NCBI GenBank assembly: GCA_003220985.1
Contig: QHTY01000184.1
Span: 5,533-12,855 of the forward strand
Direction of reading: 5' to 3'
From: Gemmatimonadota bacterium
GTDB taxonomy: Bacteria > Gemmatimonadota > Gemmatimonadetes > Gemmatimonadales > GWC2-71-9
DNA: 7,323 bases
The position numbers and the translations under genes are program-made. A model generated the notes under the pieces. It saw nothing but the letters and a program-made list of their open reading frames with translations. It did not search any database and was not told where the DNA came from. Within the stretch, counting starts at the first letter, position 1. Each line of letters starts with the position of its first letter. Of the stretch, positions 5,451-7,323 are shown piece after piece.

Positions 5451-6935
5451 ATGCGCAGCCTCGACGTCGCGGTCATCGTGGCGTATTTCGCCGCGGTCAT
5501 GGTGTTCGGCCTGCTACTCGCAGGACGGCAGCGCGACGCCACAGACTATTTCCTTGGACATCGCGGGCTTCCTTGGTGGGCGCTGATGATGTCGGTCGTC
5601 GCCACGGAGACATCGGCGGTCACCGTGATCTCGGTCCCCGGTCTCGCGGCGCGCGGAGATCTTACCTTCTTGCAGCTGGCTTTTGGCTATTTGGTCGGTC
5701 GGATCGGCGTCGCAAAACTTTTGCTCCCAGGATACTTCGAAGGAACCCAAGACACCGCTTACCAACGCCTCGAGCGGCGCTTTGGGAGGGCTGCCCGGCG
5801 TACCGCATCCGGTGTCTTCCTCGTAACGCGCGCCCTGGCGGATTGCGTGCGCATCTTCGCGACAGCGATTCCGCTCGCCATCATCGTGTACGGAACCCCC
5901 AACCCCACCGATAGAGCCCTCGCGCTCGGCATTCTGGCCATCGGCATCGTGACACTCTTTTACACCTGGTTCGGCGGCCTCCGCGCTGTCGTGTGGGTGG
6001 ACGTCATCCAACTTGGCGTGTACCTGCTGGGCGGCATTGCGACGTTGATCGTCGCAACGCACAACGCCGGCGGCGTCGAGGCGTTTGGGCGCGCGTGGGA
6101 CGCCGGAAAACTTGCCGTGCTCGATTTTCGGCCTTCCTTCAAAATCCTTTACACATTCTGGGGTGGGTTGGTGGGTGGCGGGCTTCTCGCCGCCGCATCG
6201 CACGGCACTGATCATCTGATCGTTCAGCGGTTGCTGGCCGCACGGGGACTGAGAGACGCGCAACGGGCGCTTATCGGGTCTGGCGTGTTCATCATCGCAC
6301 AGTTCGCTCTATTCCTTCTCGTAGGGACAAGCCTCTGGCTCTCGGGCGCGGATGATGGCGTAATGCGGAGCGACGCGATCTACCCGAACTTCATTGTGAC
6401 GCATCTGCCTCCGGGGATCGCCGGTCTCGCGGTGGGCGGCATTCTGGCCGCCGCCATGAGCAGCCACGCCTCGGCCGTCAACTCCCTGGCCTCTGCTTCG
6501 ACCCATGATTTCTATGCGCCCCTCACGGGACGACACGACACGGGGCACCTGTTGTGGGTGGGACGCTGGTTTACACTGATCTGGACCGCAGTCCTCGTGA
6601 CAGGGGCGATCGCGTTTATCGGCGACCGCACTACGCCCGTCGTGCAGTTGGCCCTGAGCATCGCCTCTCTCACCTACGGCAGCTTGCTCGGGACGTACAT
6701 CCTCGGGGGGGCTTGGCCGCGAACGCGCCAGATCGACGTGATCGTCGCGATCGCAGTAAGCGTCATCCTGATGTCGCCCGTCGTCCTGGGCGCCGTGATC
6801 CCGCACTTCCCCCTGCACTGGCTCCGGGGCCTCGCCTGGCCGTGGTATGTGCCGCTGGGAACGGCCGTGACGGTGCTGGTCGGGATTCTGTCCTCATTCG
6901 TGGGAACGACGGAAGGACGGAAGGACGGAATGTAA
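5451..6935 (+). CDS. Sodium:solute symporter (SSS family), intact
   Basis: This 494-residue polytopic inner-membrane protein is a Na+-coupled solute importer. The start at 5451 is supported because the first helix begins at once (SLDVAVIVAYFAAVMVFG); no Shine-Dalgarno is clear. Family blocks: DYFLGHRGLPWWALMMSVVA (32-51), ATETSAVTVISVPG (51-64), FYTWFGGLRAVVWVDVIQ (170-187), GTDHLIVQRLLAARGLRDAQ (252-271) and AAAMSSHASAVNSLASAS (333-350), whose Ser337/Ser338 pair fits the Na+-site Ser/Thr pair known in vSGLT and PutP. About 13 hydrophobic segments are expected for the family. The length is close to that of sugar and sialate SSS members. It abuts the downstream kinase (TAA directly followed by ATG), so the two are probably co-transcribed, suggesting uptake of the sugar the kinase phosphorylates, perhaps GlcNAc or MurNAc. 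The last codons (TTEGRKDG) come from an octamer tandem repeat. Confidence 0.93.
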   Translation: MRSLDVAVIVAYFAAVMVFGLLLAGRQRDATDYFLGHRGLPWWALMMSVVATETSAVTVISVPGLAARGDLTFLQLAFGYLVGRIGVAKLLLPGYFEGTQDTAYQRLERRFGRAARRTASGVFLVTRALADCVRIFATAIPLAIIVYGTPNPTDRALALGILAIGIVTLFYTWFGGLRAVVWVDVIQLGVYLLGGIATLIVATHNAGGVEAFGRAWDAGKLAVLDFRPSFKILYTFWGGLVGGGLLAAASHGTDHLIVQRLLAARGLRDAQRALIGSGVFIIAQFALFLLVGTSLWLSGADDGVMRSDAIYPNFIVTHLPPGIAGLAVGGILAAAMSSHASAVNSLASASTHDFYAPLTGRHDTGHLLWVGRWFTLIWTAVLVTGAIAFIGDRTTPVVQLALSIASLTYGSLLGTYILGGAWPRTRQIDVIVAIAVSVILMSPVVLGAVIPHFPLHWLRGLAWPWYVPLGTAVTVLVGILSSFVGTTEGRKDGM

Positions 6936-6985
6936 ATGCCGCCCGAACAACCTTCCGTCATTCCGTCCAATCGTCCTTCCGTCGT
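6906..6985 (+). repeat. Inverted octamer arrays forming a hairpin over the symporter stop / kinase start
   Basis: The left array has GGAAGGAC twice plus GGAA (6911-6930). The right array has CCTTCCGT, CATTCCGT, CCAATCGT and CCTTCCGT (6951-6982). The two arrays face each other. A 14-bp perfect stem pairs 6906-6919 with 6972-6985, and a further 10-bp stem pairs 6923-6932 with 6959-6968, separated by a 3x3 internal loop. The terminal loop, 6933-6958, holds both the TAA (6933-6935) and the ATG (6936-6938). There is no T-run, so it does not look like a terminator. It could modulate translation of the kinase. Confidence 0.8.
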
Positions 6986-7323
6986 CTTACTTGGGGTGGA
7001 CTGCGGCGGCTCCCACACCGCGGTGGTCGTGGGGGATCGTCAAGCTCGAGTGCTCGCCCGCGCCGAAGGACCCGGTTCTGCGATGCGACCCGGCGGCGCC
7101 GAGCGATCGGCGGCCGTCGTCCTCGATGTCGCGCGACGCGCCGCGGCGCAGGCCAAGGCCGCATTGCCCGCGAGCCTCGCACTCGTCGGCGCCGCCGGCG
7201 CGGGTCGCGCGCCCGAGCAGCAGGCGCTCGCGGAGGCAATGACCGCGGCCGGCATCGCCGAACGGGTCGATGTTCGCGGGGACGTCGAGGTCGCGCTGGC
7301 CGCGGCCTTCGGCCATCGGCCGG
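6936..7323 (+). CDS. BadF/BadG/BcrA/BcrD-type sugar kinase, N-terminal part
   Basis: An open frame from ATG 6936 continues past the right edge (129 complete codons). After a short leader it shows VVLLGVDCGGSHTAVVVGD (16-34), the phosphate-1 loop of the ASKHA ATPase fold (usual form DGGGTKT). It then shows LVGAAGAGR (83-91), matching the family's G-x-AGAGR block, and GDVEVALAAAFG (115-126), matching the DAEIAL-type block. This family includes N-acetylglucosamine kinase and clostridial MurK, which phosphorylate GlcNAc and MurNAc in the cytoplasm; the neighbours support such a role. Residues 6-17 (PSVIPSNRPSVV) are encoded by degenerate octamer repeats and extend the N-terminus by about 14 residues beyond the usual start. 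The ATG directly follows the symporter TAA, with a GGAAGG 11 nt upstream, consistent with translational coupling. Substrate choice cannot be settled from this part. Confidence 0.87.
   Translation, partial: MPPEQPSVIPSNRPSVVLLGVDCGGSHTAVVVGDRQARVLARAEGPGSAMRPGGAERSAAVVLDVARRAAAQAKAALPASLALVGAAGAGRAPEQQALAEAMTAAGIAERVDVRGDVEVALAAAFGHRP

Noticed and set aside
6906..6985. Octamer arrays considered as a CRISPR array or intrinsic terminator.
   Set aside because: Units are 8 bp with no spacers, the arrays are partly coding, and no T-run follows the stem.

Overview
The window is a GC-rich (clearly above 60% by eye), densely packed stretch of bacterial chromosome. Protein features (secreted or lipoprotein NagZ, SSS symporters, a DUF1343/NamZ protein) and short 7-8 bp tandem repeats suggest a soil-type Gemmatimonadota-like bacterium. 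That placement is inference from recall; no rRNA or marker gene is present to test it.

Layout. 1-286 (minus): N-terminal part of a DUF1343/NamZ exo-beta-N-acetylmuramidase, running off the left edge. 272-2008 (plus): nagZ, a GH3 beta-N-acetylhexosaminidase with a damaged N-terminal third. 2005-3165 (plus): a class C beta-lactamase-fold serine hydrolase lipoprotein, 4 bp overlap with nagZ. 3149-4872 (minus): a sodium:solute symporter gene, convergent with the hydrolase and broken by a small frameshifting deletion near 4080. 4873-5010: a divergent intergenic region with a candidate promoter. 5011-5364 (plus): an A-type Fe-S carrier (ErpA/IscA family), then a strong intrinsic terminator. 5451-6935 (plus): a second, intact SSS symporter. 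6936-7323 (plus): start of a BadF/BadG/BcrA/BcrD-type sugar kinase, running off the right edge.

Read together, NamZ + NagZ + a beta-lactamase-fold hydrolase resembles the Bacillus subtilis set namZ-nagZ-amiE (YbbC-YbbD-YbbE), which strips MurNAc, GlcNAc and the peptide from cell-wall fragments outside the cytoplasm. Two SSS symporters could import the sugars, and a BadF-type kinase (the family of NAGK and clostridial MurK) could phosphorylate GlcNAc/MurNAc. The likely theme is scavenging or recycling of peptidoglycan sugars by Na+-coupled uptake and kinase capture rather than a PTS. The Fe-S carrier looks like an unrelated passenger with its own terminator.

The most striking structural signal is a perfect 129-bp inverted repeat inside nagZ. 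Positions 447-575 are the exact reverse complement of 1526-1654. The left copy sits where a GH3 enzyme should encode barrel strands and the sugar-binding Asp segment, so antisense of the gene's own C-terminal region is read in frame as an Arg-rich stretch. With the small deletion in the first symporter, two genes carry local lesions, caused either by real rearrangement or by assembly error. Other notable structures are a 12-bp palindrome that supplies the start codons of both divergent genes, and an inverted octamer array that places the symporter stop and kinase start in the loop of a predicted hairpin.
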